NCBI GenBank assembly: GCA_003220535.1
Contig: QHSU01000006.1
Location: 1 to 32,502 of the forward strand
Direction: 5' to 3'
Source: Candidatus Rokuibacteriota bacterium
Lineage (GTDB): Bacteria; Methylomirabilota; Methylomirabilia; Rokubacteriales; CSP1-6
Length of the DNA stretch: 32,502 bases
Below, piece after piece: positions 32,326-32,502 of the stretch (the first letter of the stretch is position 1; each line of letters begins with the position of its first letter). The notes under the pieces were generated by a model. The model was not told the origin of the DNA. It was given only the letters and a program-made list of their open reading frames with translations, and made no database searches. The position numbers and the translations under genes were made by a program.

Positions 32326-32475
32326 CTACTGCCTAGCCCGTCCAGCCCGAGGAGAGTCTACTTCTCTTTTCGATCCTTCCGCCAGTGCTTCTACCTGGAG
32401 CACCGCCGCTGCGGCGAGCTGGACGACTTCCTTGCTGATCCCGTCATCGGGGATCGCAGCGATACGGTACGTCAT
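32326..32475 (-). pseudogene. N-terminal fragment like isocitrate/isopropylmalate dehydrogenase
   Basis: From ATG 32475 (GGGGGT upstream) the frame reads MTYRIAAIPDDGISKEVV and stops after 49 codons. The family opens with MKTYRIAVIPGDGIGKEVVP, so the first 18 residues match closely with two Gly changes. The rest does not match. It is probably a truncated or rearranged remnant. Confidence 0.5.
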
Positions 32476-32502
32476 GCGCGCACCCCCGTCCGCCTCGTCA
32501 TG

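Overview
The window is GC-rich bacterial DNA, probably from an uncultivated soil or subsurface bacterium. The gene content (TrpXYL-type ABC binding protein, PEP-CTERM protein, repeated ECF sigma factors, many MFS carriers, in-frame UGA codons read as selenocysteine) would fit a Rokubacteria/Methylomirabilota-like or deltaproteobacterial lineage. That placement is inference only. TGA is an ordinary stop here: several genes end in ATGA overlaps. The few internal TGAs are therefore exceptional.

Main discovery: four genes in the first 11 kb carry an in-frame TGA exactly where the protein family has a conserved or functional Cys, and each TGA is followed by a hairpin that fits the bacterial SECIS model (apical loop 16-25 nt downstream, G among the first two loop bases). 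They are a TlpA/ResA-like thioredoxin (UxxC, 243-776), a DsrE-family protein (UxxC, 2348-2713), an ArsM-like SAM methyltransferase (2745-3548) and a persulfide-dioxygenase-like MBL-fold protein (10085-10822). Standard gene calling would truncate or split all four.

Layout. 905-10822 is one long minus-strand run: MBL selenoprotein, MFS carrier, CCPF-motif protein, a Cys/Met-metabolism PLP enzyme fused to NifU-like domains, a large ECF sigma factor, MFS carrier (frameshifted), second ECF sigma factor with zinc-finger anti-sigma factor, Sec-methyltransferase, Sec-DsrE, secreted cupin, DinB protein and DUF5680 protein. The promoters of the large ECF gene and of the DUF5680 gene share the same -35/-10-like sequence with identical 16-nt spacing, pointing to an autoregulated ECF regulon. 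A LysR regulator diverges from the MBL gene at 10.9 kb. Together this looks like a selenium-dependent thiol/persulfide or metalloid stress island.

11-16.6 kb (plus strand): LysR, a SnoaL-like protein, a Crp/Fnr regulator, a cupin gene whose middle is replaced by an exact 127-bp copy of the SnoaL gene start, then a MerR regulon with a textbook 19-bp-spacer operator-promoter (MerR, MFS, PIG-L deacetylase, thioesterase). 16.6-21 kb: an MFS carrier (minus), a CDF-type metal exporter, a MOT1-type molybdate transporter and a TupA-like tungstate/molybdate-binding protein.

21-23 kb is a mobile-element scar: an RND efflux fragment, the 3' part of a CAU-anticodon tRNA, the C-terminal end of a tyrosine integrase and an integrase-core transposase. 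23-32.5 kb holds mostly minus-strand housekeeping and hypothetical genes (response regulator, ABC binding protein, TPR membrane protein, uracil-DNA glycosylase, amidohydrolase, thermonuclease, PEP-CTERM protein). Several of these are broken by single-base shifts in GC runs, which suggests sequencing or assembly error or decay.
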